Origin: an uncultured SAR324 cluster bacterium
GTDB lineage: Bacteria; SAR324; NAC60-12
Reading direction: 5' to 3'
Assembly (NCBI GenBank): GCA_905182865.1
Contig: CAJJCY010000002.1
Location: 686,001 to 750,000, forward strand
DNA length: 64,000 bases
Shown piece by piece: positions 26,648 to 36,571 of the stretch (position 1 is its first letter; the number at the start of each line of letters is the position of its first letter). Made by a program: the position numbers and the translations under genes. The notes under the pieces were generated by a model, which saw only the letters and a program-made list of their open reading frames with translations, made no database searches and was not told the DNA's origin.

Positions 26648-27477
26648 ATGAATGAGTTACCAAAAACTATGAAAGGGGTCTGGCTAACTGGCCATGGTGA
26701 GCTAGACAAGCTGGATGTCGTACGGATGTTCCTGTACCCTTTCCCACTGCGAACGAAGTTCTAATTCGTGTGGCTGCAGCAGGTGTTAACAATACAGATA
26801 TCAATACACGAACTGCATGGTATTCAAAAGGTGATGTGACGAGTAAGGATGCAAGTTGGGCTGGCAAAGCCATTGAATTTCCCTGTATTCAGGGTATTGA
26901 TGTATGCGGACATATTGTGGCGGTTGGCGAAAATGTCAGTAAAAATAGAATTGGTGAGAGAGTACTGGTTGAGCCTTGCTTAAGAGAAGTAAAAGGTAAG
27001 ACTTTGTCTAAACCCTGTTTTTTGGGATCTGAGTGTGATGGGGGGTTCGCTGAATTTGTTGCAGTAGCTTCACGTCATGCTTATCAAGTAAAGAGTACTT
27101 TGAGCGATGTTGAGCTTGCCTCATTCCCTTGCTCCTCTTCCACTGCGGAAAATATGCTAACTAAATCCAAAGTCTTATCAGGCGATTTGGTGCTGGTAAC
27201 GGGAGCATCGGGTGGAGTCGGCTCTGCGGCAGTTCAACTAATAAAGGCCAGAGGTGCGGATGTTATTGCTGTTACCAGCGACTCAAAATCGCAAGACCTG
27301 ATTACGCTTGGTGCCACAAAGACGCTTAATCGTGATCAGAACGTGGTTGTGGCATTAGGTTCAAACAGTGTCGATGTAGTAATTGATGTTGTTGGTGGAA
27401 AAATTCAAGGAGTTAGAACTTCTATTGGCTGGGGATGGAGATACTGGTGCAATTGCTGGTGCTTTTGTCGAGATTGA
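26648..27477 (+). CDS. MDR-family zinc-type dehydrogenase/quinone oxidoreductase, main part (frameshifted)
   Basis: A medium-chain dehydrogenase/reductase. Starting at the ATG at 26648, the protein begins MKGVWLTGHGELDKLDV, then needs a one-base shift near 26722 to join VPVPFPTANEVLIRVAAAGVNNTD. Next come GIDVCGHIVAVGENV, the Cys-containing loop and the Rossmann motif VTGASGGVGSAAVQL. A second shift near 27400 leads to the C-terminal part ending at 27688. Joined length is about 346 residues. The substrate is probably an alcohol, aldehyde or quinone and cannot be told. Confidence 0.7.
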
Positions 27478-27688
27478 TCTTAGAACGCTTTACTTGAAGG
27501 ACTTAAGTTTTTTTGGGTGCACAGTTTTAGAGTCAAATGTTTTTACTAATCTCATAGACCATATTGAAAGTGGAAATATTAAGCCGGTTGTGGCTCATAC
27601 TTTTCCTTTGGAAGATATTGTTAAAGCTCAAGAGTTGTTTTTGCTGAAAAAACATATTGGAAAAATCGTATTAACTATTAATACTTAG
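27383..27688 (+). CDS. MDR dehydrogenase C-terminal part (frameshifted)
   Basis: Contains the family's C-terminal elements GDTGAIAGAFVEIDLRTLY, FFGCTVLESNVF, HTFPLEDIVKAQ and HIGKIVLTI. It belongs to the gene starting at 26648; its apparent start at 27383 is inside that gene. Confidence 0.65.
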   Translation: MMLLVEKFKELELLLAGDGDTGAIAGAFVEIDLRTLYLKDLSFFGCTVLESNVFTNLIDHIESGNIKPVVAHTFPLEDIVKAQELFLLKKHIGKIVLTINT

Positions 27689-27691
27689 TGA

Positions 27692-28022
27692 CAATGGAAA
27701 ATTCATGAAGCAATATTTGTAACCGCATAACAATCTCATAGATCCGGACAGCAAAAAGCTTATTTCGTTACTTACTTATTCTCTTTGCCTAATGTCTTTT
27801 TTCGAGTGGACAGACTTTTTTGTTTTCAGAATTTGAGTTCTTATAATCCGGATACAATTCATCGGTCTCTGAAACCTTAACCATTGAGTCTTTTGGTTAA
27901 ATTCAGCATTAAGTTTTAGTTGCTAAGCTTGTGTGGTAGTGAGGCAGTATTAGCCAAGTGAAGTGTCGTTGTTATTTTTTGGCTATCAGTCTTCTGGAGA
28001 AAAACGACTAGAAAACAGACAT
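27692..28022. other. Intergenic between convergent genes, nothing identified
   Basis: About 330 bases between the convergent dehydrogenase and meaB ends. No plausible gene, tRNA or strong terminator hairpin is visible. Confidence 0.4.
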
Positions 28023-29003
28023 TCACCCAATATGCCAGGAATCGAGCAGTTTTCTGGCAGCGGTGGTGGGCAGCATTTTTCCGGATTCCACGGCTTGTTC
28101 CAGTTCCGGAATTTGTTTTTGAATTCCGGGATGATTGCAGAAATTTGTCAACAAACCTTCTTCAACAAGTGACCACATCCATTTTCCTGTTTGAGTCTGA
28201 CGCTGCTCTTCCCACTCTCCAGAATTCTGGAGTGCATTCCTGAAATTTTTAACAGCTTCCCAAATTTTGTCCATTCCCTGTTTTTCCAAAGCACTGCAGC
28301 GCAAAATCTGCGGAGTCCAGGCAGTTTTTGTAGATGGTAGCAAATGCAGCGCTTTACGGTATTCCGCCTGAGTTGTTTTAGCCAGAGATTCCTGTTTTCC
28401 ATCAGACTTGTTGACCACTACCAAATCAGCCAGTTCCAGCACTCCCTTTTTAATACCCTGCAATTCGTCTCCGGCATTGGGTAGCATCAGGAGCAGAAAA
28501 AAATCAACCATTGAGGCCACCATAGTTTCAGATTGCCCGACGCCGACGGTTTCCACAATAACAACATTGTAACCTGCCGCTTCGCAAACCAATATCGTTT
28601 CGCGAGTTTTTCGGGCAACTCCTCCCATAATTCCAGAAGAAGGTGATGGCCGAATAAACGCATCCGGATGTTGTGCAAGTTCATTCATACGTGTTTTGTC
28701 ACCCATGATGCTTCCGCCGGTAATCTGACTGCTAGGATCGACAGCAAGCACGGCAACACGATGTCCCTGCTCAATTAAAAACAGTCCAAATGCTTCAATG
28801 AAAGTGCTTTTTCCGACACCCGGAACTCCGGTGATTCCGATGCGCAAAGCCTGTCCTGCATGTGGCAAAAGCGATTCGAGCAATTCCTGTCCTTGTTCAA
28901 ACGATTCCGGACGAGTGCTTTCCAGCAAAGTAATGGCTTTAGAAATGGCGCGGCGGTTGCCTTGAAGAATTTGCTCCAGTGCGGAAACGCTGTTTCGAAC
29001 CAT
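28023..29003 (-). CDS. meaB: MeaB/ArgK GTPase, methylmalonyl-CoA mutase chaperone
   Basis: A P-loop GTPase that loads and protects the B12 cofactor of methylmalonyl-CoA mutase. The 326 residues include Walker A GVPGVGKSTFIEAF near 58, DPSSQITGGSIMGDKTRM, the switch/Walker B region VIVETVGVGQSE and the base motif NKSD. It starts 25 bp downstream of the mutase gene on the same strand, the normal arrangement. Confidence 0.95.
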   Translation of the reverse strand: MVRNSVSALEQILQGNRRAISKAITLLESTRPESFEQGQELLESLLPHAGQALRIGITGVPGVGKSTFIEAFGLFLIEQGHRVAVLAVDPSSQITGGSIMGDKTRMNELAQHPDAFIRPSPSSGIMGGVARKTRETILVCEAAGYNVVIVETVGVGQSETMVASMVDFFLLLMLPNAGDELQGIKKGVLELADLVVVNKSDGKQESLAKTTQAEYRKALHLLPSTKTAWTPQILRCSALEKQGMDKIWEAVKNFRNALQNSGEWEEQRQTQTGKWMWSLVEEGLLTNFCNHPGIQKQIPELEQAVESGKMLPTTAARKLLDSWHIG

Positions 29004-29027
29004 TATTTTTTTCGGATTTATATGATT

Positions 29028-30164
29028 TTAAATTTTATTTGAAATGGCCGCCAGCACTTCACGCGCGGCTCCGGGGATTGGGGTTCCGGGTCCAAAAATA
29101 CAGGCAACTCCGAGGCCCTTCAAAAAAGCATAATCATGTGGCGGAATCACGCCTCCCGCAACAACGACAATGTCTTCTGAATTTTCTTTTTCTAAAACCT
29201 TCATCAGCAGTTCAATCAGAGTTTTGTGACCGGCGGCCTGAGAAGAAATACCAATCACGTGTACATCATTTTCTACGGCTTGTTTTGCAGCTTCTTGAGG
29301 GGTTTGAAAAAGGGGGCCTATATCCACATCAAAACCTAAATCAGCAAAAGCAGTTGCAATCACTTTTGCTCCCCTGTCGTGTCCATCCTGTCCCATTTTA
29401 GCCACCATTATTCTGGGACGCCGCCCTGCTTTTTTGGCAAAGGAATTGATTTCTTCACGGATAGAAGATATTTCTTTTTGATCTGAAAATGATTTGGCAT
29501 ATACTCCGGAAATTGTTTTGATGGGAGCATTGTATCGTCCCCAGATTTTTTCCATGGCAGCTGAAACCTCTCCGACAGTCGCACGTAAACGCATTGCTTC
29601 AATTGAGAGGGCCAGTAAATTACCTTCTCCAGTTTTCGCGGAATTGCTGATTGCGTTCAACACAGCATCAACTTTTTGCGGATCTCGATTTTTTCTAATT
29701 TTTTGCAGACGTTCGATTTGAGATTTTCTAACAGCACTGTTATCAATTTCGCGGACTTCCACCGGTTCCGCATTTTTTGCCTGATATTTGTTGGAACCTA
29801 CAATCACTTCTTCACCCTGGTCAATCAAAGCTTGTCTGCGTGCTGCGGCGGCCTCGATGCGCTGCTTGGGCATTCCGGATTCAACGGCTTTTGTCATGCC
29901 TCCAAGTTTTTCGACTTCATCAATCAGTTTTGTTGCTTCCTCAATCAGTGATGCAGTCAGTGATTCCATAAAATAAGATCCTCCAAATGGGTCAACAACG
30001 TGCGGAATTCCTGCTTCTTCCTGTAAAATAAGTTGAGTGTTACGGGCAACTCGTGCAGATGTTTCAGTTGGTAGACCAAGTGCTTCGTCAAAGGCATTTG
30101 TGTGTAGTGACTGAGTTCCACCAAGTGTTGCAGCAAGAGCTTCGATTGTTGTACGGACATATTG
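29028..30164 (-). CDS. mcmA: Methylmalonyl-CoA mutase, C-terminal part (frameshifted gene)
   Basis: Open from 30164 with no start codon before 29969, so it is an interrupted continuation. It holds the end of the TIM barrel ([34 protein letters not shown]) and the B12-binding domain with the cofactor motif [11 protein letters not shown] and [22 protein letters not shown]. The ATG at 29969 lies inside conserved barrel sequence. Confidence 0.88.
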   Translation of the reverse strand, partial: QYVRTTIEALAATLGGTQSLHTNAFDEALGLPTETSARVARNTQLILQEEAGIPHVVDPFGGSYFMESLTASLIEEATKLIDEVEKLGGMTKAVESGMPKQRIEAAAARRQALIDQGEEVIVGSNKYQAKNAEPVEVREIDNSAVRKSQIERLQKIRKNRDPQKVDAVLNAISNSAKTGEGNLLALSIEAMRLRATVGEVSAAMEKIWGRYNAPIKTISGVYAKSFSDQKEISSIREEINSFAKKAGRRPRIMVAKMGQDGHDRGAKVIATAFADLGFDVDIGPLFQTPQEAAKQAVENDVHVIGISSQAAGHKTLIELLMKVLEKENSEDIVVVAGGVIPPHDYAFLKGLGVACIFGPGTPIPGAAREVLAAISNKI

Positions 30165-30184
30165 TTAAATGGATCTTGCTCGGT

Positions 30185-30736
30185 TCAGGCTCCATCCTGA
30201 TGTTTGACAATGTGTTCGTAAGCATTAATGACTTGGCTTTTTTGGCTTAAATGTTTATTCAGGTTGCCCATAGCAATCTTCGCAGCTCGTAATTTTGCTA
30301 TTTCCATAAAATAATTCATACCTATTGCCCAGAAGAAAGATAATCGAGGTGCAAACTGATCTATATCAATTCCAGCCTTTATTCCTGCTTTAACATATTC
30401 TAAGCCGTCAGCAATGGTATATGCTAATTCAAGGTCAGCAGTCGCTCCGGCCTCTTGCATATGATAACCTGAAATTGCTATTGAATTAAATTTTGGCATA
30501 TTCATCGAGGTATATTGAAATATATCTGAGATTATTCTCATAGATGGTTTGGGAGGATATATGTATGTATTTCGTACCATAAATTCTTTTAATACATCAT
30601 TTTGGATAGTACCTTTTAGTTGATCCTGAGTAACGCCTTGCTCTTCAGCTGCAACAATAAATAAAGCCATTATAGGAACTACTGCGCCATTCATTGTCAT
30701 TGAAACAGACATTTGATCTAAAGGGAATCTGATCAA
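30185..30736 (-). CDS. mcmA: Methylmalonyl-CoA mutase, middle part (frameshifted gene)
   Basis: Central barrel segment: [52 protein letters not shown] and [19 protein letters not shown]. The frame leaves the conserved path near 30215; the expected [10 protein letters not shown] is encoded in a neighbouring frame. One or two more shifts lie before the C-terminal part. Confidence 0.88.
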   Translation of the reverse strand: MIRFPLDQMSVSMTMNGAVVPIMALFIVAAEEQGVTQDQLKGTIQNDVLKEFMVRNTYIYPPKPSMRIISDIFQYTSMNMPKFNSIAISGYHMQEAGATADLELAYTIADGLEYVKAGIKAGIDIDQFAPRLSFFWAIGMNYFMEIAKLRAAKIAMGNLNKHLSQKSQVINAYEHIVKHQDGA

Positions 30737-31178
30737 ATAAAATTTTCATATCTTCAACTGAATCTATAGCCACTCCTGCTTTTCCCACATCTCCTACAAC
30801 TCTCTCATGATCAGAATCATATCCGCGATGGGTAGCTAAATCAAAAGCGACGCTTAATCCTTCTTGTCCGTTCGCCAAATTTTTACGATAAAAAGCATTT
30901 GACTCTTCTGCAGTCGAAAAGCCGGCATATTGTCGGATTGTCCACGGACGACCGGAATACATTGTAGAGCGTGGTCCACGTGTGAACGGATGAAATCCGG
31001 AGAGTGTCTCTTTATAACCAAAGTTTTCTAAATCTTCAGAAGTATAAAGAGGTTTTATTTCAATTCCTTCTGCAGTTTTCCAATGAATTGAAGAAGATGC
31101 TCCACCATCCAATTCACTAGAGGCTTGTTTTTTCCAGTCTTTTAGAGATGGTGATGAAGATTTTTTTGAATTTGACAT
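30645..31178 (-). CDS. mcmA: Methylmalonyl-CoA mutase, N-terminal part (frameshifted gene)
   Basis: Start of the single-chain mutase that interconverts methylmalonyl-CoA and succinyl-CoA. This part has the family's N-terminal substrate region: [46 protein letters not shown] and [18 protein letters not shown]. It leaves frame near 30725, and the middle part picks up at PLDQMSV. The full gene, 29028-31178, would encode about 715 residues. With MeaB downstream, it suggests propionate/odd-chain or succinyl-CoA handling dependent on B12. Confidence 0.88.
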   Translation of the reverse strand: MSNSKKSSSPSLKDWKKQASSELDGGASSSIHWKTAEGIEIKPLYTSEDLENFGYKETLSGFHPFTRGPRSTMYSGRPWTIRQYAGFSTAEESNAFYRKNLANGQEGLSVAFDLATHRGYDSDHERVVGDVGKAGVAIDSVEDMKILFDQIPFRSNVCFNDNEWRSSSYNGFIYCCS

Positions 31179-31219
31179 CTATACTTTTTAGCTAATAAAA
31201 CTGTACACAAAAAAACTGA

Positions 31220-32181
31220 CTACTCTTTACAACCAATAGTTTCCATCAATGTATTTGAAGATGTTTGGGCATTAGTGATGGCCTTTGTATTGTCACCAGA
31301 AAGCGTAAGTTTGCTTACACTTGCAGAGAGTTTGCTAATATAAGTTGTCATAGAGGCAATCGGATCACAAACCGCACTGCGGATTTCTATAGGTAACAAA
31401 TTACCTGCAGACCAAGATGACTAATGCCGATATGCGCATCTGTAAGATCATCTCCTTCTAACGCTTCAAGTGCAGCTTTGACTCGGGCGCACTGCATCCC
31501 GTCACGTTCGGAAGACCATAGATGACCGTCCATTGCCTTAAGCATTGCCGCCGCGTCTGTATTACTCGCACCGGAAACCTCAGTACAGGTCAGACTACCA
31601 GCGGAACCCCCAGGGGTTGTGGTTGTGCTGGTTGTGGCATTGTCATAGATAATAATCTGGTTCAACTGCATTGCGAAAGAAAGGGCGAAAGTATTAAGAA
31701 ATATTTCATCAGTAGTTAGAGGGGAACTGTTATCACTCAGATAAGGATGCAACAGCGCGGAAGCGCTATCAAGATTATTTTTTGAACTCGTGATTGCTGC
31801 TGCCCGTTTAGTATCATTATCTAAGACTGCTACACTTAACTGGAGAATATTTAAAATAGAAGCTCCAGTAACATCGTCAGTCCCTAAACTAACGTCCGAA
31901 GGTGCTGTATATGCCGTTGCAGAGGAACCGGACGATTTTAGCAAGTTAATGATATCATATCCGGCCTTACCCATGTAAGCAGATGCTTTGTCTTTTCTTG
32001 AAGTACAAACTGATACTGCTTTATCGTAATTTCTGGCGTCGATTGCACTATTGCAAGCACCAGTCTCTGATTCTTTCACCAAATCACCACAGGCCGAAAG
32101 AACGAGAAAAATTCCGAAAATAATACTCCAATGCATAATTAGTTGCCAAAATTTCTGCTTTACTAGTATATGTTTTAGCAT
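31220..32181 (-). CDS. Lipoprotein, unknown (frameshifted near 31395)
   Basis: The N-terminus has a signal peptide ending in a lipobox LSAC, so it is a predicted lipoprotein. About 320 residues, helical, with a Thr/Gly-rich patch and paired cysteines. The uninterrupted frame stops at 31387. One frame over, sequence of the same character continues (EIRSAVCDPIASMTTYISKL) to a TAG at 31220 after IGCKE, so one indel near 31395 is likely. It starts 3 bp after the outer-membrane protein gene ends and so forms an operon with it. No named family. Confidence 0.6.
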
Positions 32182-32183
32182 TG

Positions 32184-33389
32184 CTAAAATCCTAAATTAA
32201 TTTGTAACACTCTTCGTTTGTCAGGTCTATCTCCAATTTGATCGCCTGTTTCTGTCTTGTAAACTGCATATTGAATGTTGAGACCACGAAAAAATATGAA
32301 TGGGTTCAACTCAAATCCATAAGTAAAATACCCCTGATTGAATCCGGCACGAACCGCAAATGTACTTGCTCCTGAATCAATTGGAAAAAACCCAAACTCA
32401 GTTCCAATGTGGAGACGCTTCCAGATGCAATCAGTGCCTTTATTTGACTGGCAATAGGTGTCATCTGCATGTTTCATTGTCAAGTCACGGAGATCAATTG
32501 CATAAAGCATTCGTAAAGGCCCCCAGGCAGGTTGCCAGGAAAGACCTGTGCTCAATTCAAGGTTTTGATCAGACGGGTTGGTTTCATTATCGGAACGATT
32601 GAATTTGAGACCACCAATATTGTAAGCACTCATACCCCAGATCATTTTCATGGCAGAAGCGGTTTCAAGACGTCTTTGAAAACCGAAATTGAACGTTTGG
32701 GCACGTTTAAGATCTGTGAGTTTACAACTACCAAATGAGCTGCTAAGGTTCGTATTTGACAAAATGTCGCCCAAAGTAGCTGTAGTTAATGGAATATCAC
32801 ATCGTTCAACAGTCTCGACTCCAGCACCGACCAGCCAGCGACCTCGTGCCACCGGCATAGCAAATCCCATGTTACTAATACTGTCCAGGCGAAAGCCAAA
32901 ATCAATTTCAATAGAAACTGGATTACGAACTCCTAAATCAAACTGTGTTTCATACCCGCTGGCCACACCAAAAGTCATCAGTTCTCCAAAAGGCATTATC
33001 AGGTTTAAATCAATTAAATTCCGAAAGTGTACACGCTTACCCATCAGCAAAGCGACTATATCTGCGGTTTTTGCATCACCACCCAGTTTTGAAATTTCAT
33101 TAACAATTGAAACTGAATCATCTGAGACTTCATTTAATATTGGAAAACCAACCAAAATGGAGTCAACACTGGCCATACCTGCCGGGTTATAAAAAAGCGC
33201 ATTTTCGTCAAAACTCAGGGCAATCCCAGTATTACCCATACCTAAATTACGAATACCCTGTACTGGTCGACGCAGTTCTCCAGTTTGGGCCTGTAATGTG
33301 AAAACTCCTCCCAGGCACAGCAATATTACCGAGACAAACAGATAACGAATGTGGTAGCGTAAACAAGACATTTTGACAAATAACGACAT
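32184..33389 (-). CDS. Outer-membrane barrel protein (FadL/PorV-like start)
   Basis: 401 residues. A signal peptide (YLFVSVILLCLGGVFTLQAQ) is followed by GIRNLGMGNTGIALSFDENALFYNPAGMA, the typical opening of FadL/PorV/UPF0164-type barrels. The rest shows alternating beta-strand pattern and the chain ends RVLQINLGF with the C-terminal Phe. Starting near the N-terminus, an earlier Met is possible. Operon with the lipoprotein that follows; the pair may form an outer-membrane complex or porin. Cargo unknown. Confidence 0.65.
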   Translation of the reverse strand: MSLFVKMSCLRYHIRYLFVSVILLCLGGVFTLQAQTGELRRPVQGIRNLGMGNTGIALSFDENALFYNPAGMASVDSILVGFPILNEVSDDSVSIVNEISKLGGDAKTADIVALLMGKRVHFRNLIDLNLIMPFGELMTFGVASGYETQFDLGVRNPVSIEIDFGFRLDSISNMGFAMPVARGRWLVGAGVETVERCDIPLTTATLGDILSNTNLSSSFGSCKLTDLKRAQTFNFGFQRRLETASAMKMIWGMSAYNIGGLKFNRSDNETNPSDQNLELSTGLSWQPAWGPLRMLYAIDLRDLTMKHADDTYCQSNKGTDCIWKRLHIGTEFGFFPIDSGASTFAVRAGFNQGYFTYGFELNPFIFFRGLNIQYAVYKTETGDQIGDRPDKRRVLQINLGF

Positions 33390-33536
33390 TGATACTTTGG
33401 AATTTTCGGTTTAACTTAAATCAACTTTGAGATTGATGCACCCTTTGTGCAAATTATATGTTGCTTAATTTACAGTATATCGTCTATGACTTAGTAGCTT
33501 AAGCCTAATCATTTTCTCTACACACTTAATATTTTT

Positions 33537-36311
33537 ATGCCCAGACTATTCGCAGTTGATTCAATGGCGGTGCTTTACCGCGGATATTTTGCCATGATCC
33601 GGACTCCACTTATTAATTCAAAAGGTTTAAATACAAGTGGAGTTAGGGCTTTTTTAATGCAATTGGTCAAAATTATTGAAGAAGAAAAGCCGGATTATTT
33701 AGCAGTTACTTCTGATTCATCTGAACCCACTTTTCGCCACAAACGATTTCCGGATTACAAAGCAACACGAGAAAAAATGCCGGAAGATCTGGTTGAGCAG
33801 CTTCCATATTTGCCAAGGCTGGTTGAGGCACTTAATTTGCCATATTTGATTTTGCCAGGATTTGAAGCAGATGATATTGTCGGTACCCTGATGAGACTTT
33901 GTCAGGAGGCCGAAATAGAAGGTGTGATGGTGACCAGTGACAAAGATTACATGCAGTTAATAACAGATAAAATAGTAATACTGAATCACCGTAACGAGCG
34001 GATAGGGATTCCGGGAGTTCGAGAAAAATTTGGCTGTGCTCCGGACCAGGTGATTGAAATGCTGGGGCTGATGGGTGATTCTTCGGACAATATTCCGGGC
34101 GTCCGAGGTGTTGGAGAGAAAACGGCCATGAAGTTGATTGCAGAATATGGAAACATTCAATCGGTTTATGAAAATTTGGAAAACATCAATGGAAAAAGTC
34201 TTAAAGAAAAATTGACTGCAAATCATGAAAATGCACTCTTGTCCAGAGAGCTTGCTACCATTGATTGTCATGTGCCTATTTCGGTCACGCTTGAGGATGT
34301 TCATTTGGGTGAAACTGATTTATATGATAATCCGAAATTTTTTGCATTACTGGAAGAATTGGAATTCAGAACTCTGCTAAATCGTCTGCATAAAAAAAGT
34401 GCGGCAGGAAGCAAAAAACAGGAAGAGGTTAACCTGCGTGAGGATGAAAAAAATAAAGAAAAAGGTGAATTTGTAGCGGAAACAGAAGGTGAATGGAATG
34501 TGCTTGAAATCAGTTGTTATAAAATTGAAACTACTGAACAATTCCAGGCTTACATGTCAGAGGTTCCGGAAGGAAAAAGCCTGGCCCTTGCCCTGAATAC
34601 ACAAGGCGATCATCAACTTGAATTTCGGCTTTTGGGGCTCGCTCTTTGTGCGAATCAGGATCAAGGCATTTATCTTGATTTGAGAAATGCAGATTCAGAG
34701 TCAGCTGAGTTGTTTGCAGAAGTAAAAAAAATACTGGAGTCTGAGGCTTTCCCAAAGATCTTTCATGGTTTGAAAAAAGCCGTACAACTTTTTACAAACC
34801 TTGGTATCGAGTTAAAGGGAATTGGATCTGATGTCATGCTTGCCGCCCACATCACAGATCCATTGGGAAGACGCTATGACTTGGATTATCTGCTGGGACG
34901 TAAATTGAATCTGCGTCGAAAACCGATAAAATCAGCTGAAAAGTTACCCCCAGAAAATCAGCTTTCGATGTTTGAGGAAGCCGATAAAGAAGAATATATT
35001 CTGCATTGTGAAAACTCCTCAATCATATTACGTTTGCACGGACTGCTTGGTGCCCAACTAAAACAAACTGGAATGGATGGAGCTTTCTGGAATATTGAAA
35101 TACCTCTTGCAGGAACTATTGCAAAGCTGGAACTGAATGGTGTAAAGCTTGATGTTGATGGTTTGGCAAAAATTGCAATTGAATTTGATGGCCGTTTGGT
35201 TGAGTTTCGTCAAAAAATTTTTGATTTGGCCGGAGAAGAATTTAATCCTAACTCCATTGTAGAACTGCAAAATATTATTTACGAGAAACTGCGTCTTCAT
35301 GAACGTTTTAAGGTAAAACCCAAAAAAATAAAGCTGGGCAACCAAATGTCTACAGACGAGGAAACCCTGGAAAAATTAGCTGCAGACGAATTGCCCCGTA
35401 CAATTTTAGCTTACCGCACTCTCAATAAACTTAAAAACACATATGTAGATCAACTACCAACCTATGTGCATGCTGAAAGCGGCCGAATCCATTCAACTTT
35501 TAGGCAGACGGGGACTGCAACAGGACGTCTCTCATCGGAAAATCCAAATCTGCAAAATATTCCTGTACGCACCAGTGAGGGGCGCCGTATTCGTCGTGCC
35601 TTTATAGCGTCGGGCGCAGATAAGATTCTAATTTCAGCAGACTACAGCCAAATCGAATTGCGAGTAGTTGCTCATTATTCAAAGGATCCAACATTTATGG
35701 ATGCATATCGACGCAACCTTGATATTCATTCGTTGACGGCTTCAGCTATCTTCAGTGTACCGGAACAAGACGTGACGCGAGAAATGCGTTCTCGAGCGAA
35801 AGAAGTTAATTTTGGCCTGATCTACAGAATGGGACCGGAGAGGCTTTCAGTTGTAACAAAAACTTCCAAAGTTGAAGCAAAAGAATTTATTGAACGTTAT
35901 TTCCAGAAATACAGTACCATTCATGCCCTCCAGGAAAGATTTTTGGGACAAGCACGTAAAGAGGGTTTTTCAGAAACATTATTCGGGAGAAGACGTTACC
36001 TTCCTGAGATAAACGCTAAAGGTCTCTTGAAAAGGATGGCGGAGGGAGCCGCAATCAATACACCCATCCAGGGTTCTGCCGCAGAAATCATTAAGTTAGC
36101 CATGATTGCTGTTGATCAGAGTATTCGGGAAAAACAAATGCAGTCCAGAATGATTTTGACAGTCCACGATGAACTGGTCTTTGATACATTACTAGAAGAG
36201 GAAGAAGAACTTTGTGAAATGGTTAAGCATACAATGGAAAATGTAGTTGGACTTGAGGTGCCGCTTCTGGTGGAAATTGGTAAAGGTAAAACATGGATTG
36301 ATGCACATTGA
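33537..36311 (+). CDS. polA: DNA polymerase I (proofreading site apparently inactive)
   Basis: 924 residues. The 5'-nuclease domain (about 1-300) shows FAVDSMAVLYRGYF, FEADDIVGT, TSDKDYMQL and GDSSDNIPGVRGVGEKTA. The polymerase domain (about 545-924) shows TGRLSSENPNLQNIP, DYSQIELRVVAHYS near 702, RSRAKEVNFGLIY, QGSAAEIIK and VHDELVFD. The middle 3'-5' exonuclease-like region lacks the metal ligands: the usual DxE strand reads ALALNTQGD and the later Asp positions are not conserved. The O-helix tail reads YRMGPERL instead of the usual YGMSxxGL. Role: Okazaki fragment processing and repair synthesis. Confidence 0.95.
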   Translation: MPRLFAVDSMAVLYRGYFAMIRTPLINSKGLNTSGVRAFLMQLVKIIEEEKPDYLAVTSDSSEPTFRHKRFPDYKATREKMPEDLVEQLPYLPRLVEALNLPYLILPGFEADDIVGTLMRLCQEAEIEGVMVTSDKDYMQLITDKIVILNHRNERIGIPGVREKFGCAPDQVIEMLGLMGDSSDNIPGVRGVGEKTAMKLIAEYGNIQSVYENLENINGKSLKEKLTANHENALLSRELATIDCHVPISVTLEDVHLGETDLYDNPKFFALLEELEFRTLLNRLHKKSAAGSKKQEEVNLREDEKNKEKGEFVAETEGEWNVLEISCYKIETTEQFQAYMSEVPEGKSLALALNTQGDHQLEFRLLGLALCANQDQGIYLDLRNADSESAELFAEVKKILESEAFPKIFHGLKKAVQLFTNLGIELKGIGSDVMLAAHITDPLGRRYDLDYLLGRKLNLRRKPIKSAEKLPPENQLSMFEEADKEEYILHCENSSIILRLHGLLGAQLKQTGMDGAFWNIEIPLAGTIAKLELNGVKLDVDGLAKIAIEFDGRLVEFRQKIFDLAGEEFNPNSIVELQNIIYEKLRLHERFKVKPKKIKLGNQMSTDEETLEKLAADELPRTILAYRTLNKLKNTYVDQLPTYVHAESGRIHSTFRQTGTATGRLSSENPNLQNIPVRTSEGRRIRRAFIASGADKILISADYSQIELRVVAHYSKDPTFMDAYRRNLDIHSLTASAIFSVPEQDVTREMRSRAKEVNFGLIYRMGPERLSVVTKTSKVEAKEFIERYFQKYSTIHALQERFLGQARKEGFSETLFGRRRYLPEINAKGLLKRMAEGAAINTPIQGSAAEIIKLAMIAVDQSIREKQMQSRMILTVHDELVFDTLLEEEEELCEMVKHTMENVVGLEVPLLVEIGKGKTWIDAH

Positions 36312-36571
36312 TCTTTGATTAACTCGATAGTTTTCTGATTAAATTTATTCTTATATTTTAGAAAAATAATAGCTAAAACAATCTATTAGCAAAAAGAATA
36401 CTAGTTAATTTTATGCAAAATTATTAAATTTTCACTTGCCTTTATAAAAAGGTCTAGTAAAATTATTAAATAAGTCTATATTTCGTCATTAATAGAAATT
36501 GAAGGAAATAACTTCAAGTTTAAATAATTTGTAACACTGCATTTCCCGTAGTTTATTGAAAAGTGGGTAAC

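Noticed and set aside
28860..29401. Plus-strand frames opposite meaB and the mutase
   Set aside because: Shadow frames over conserved minus-strand genes.
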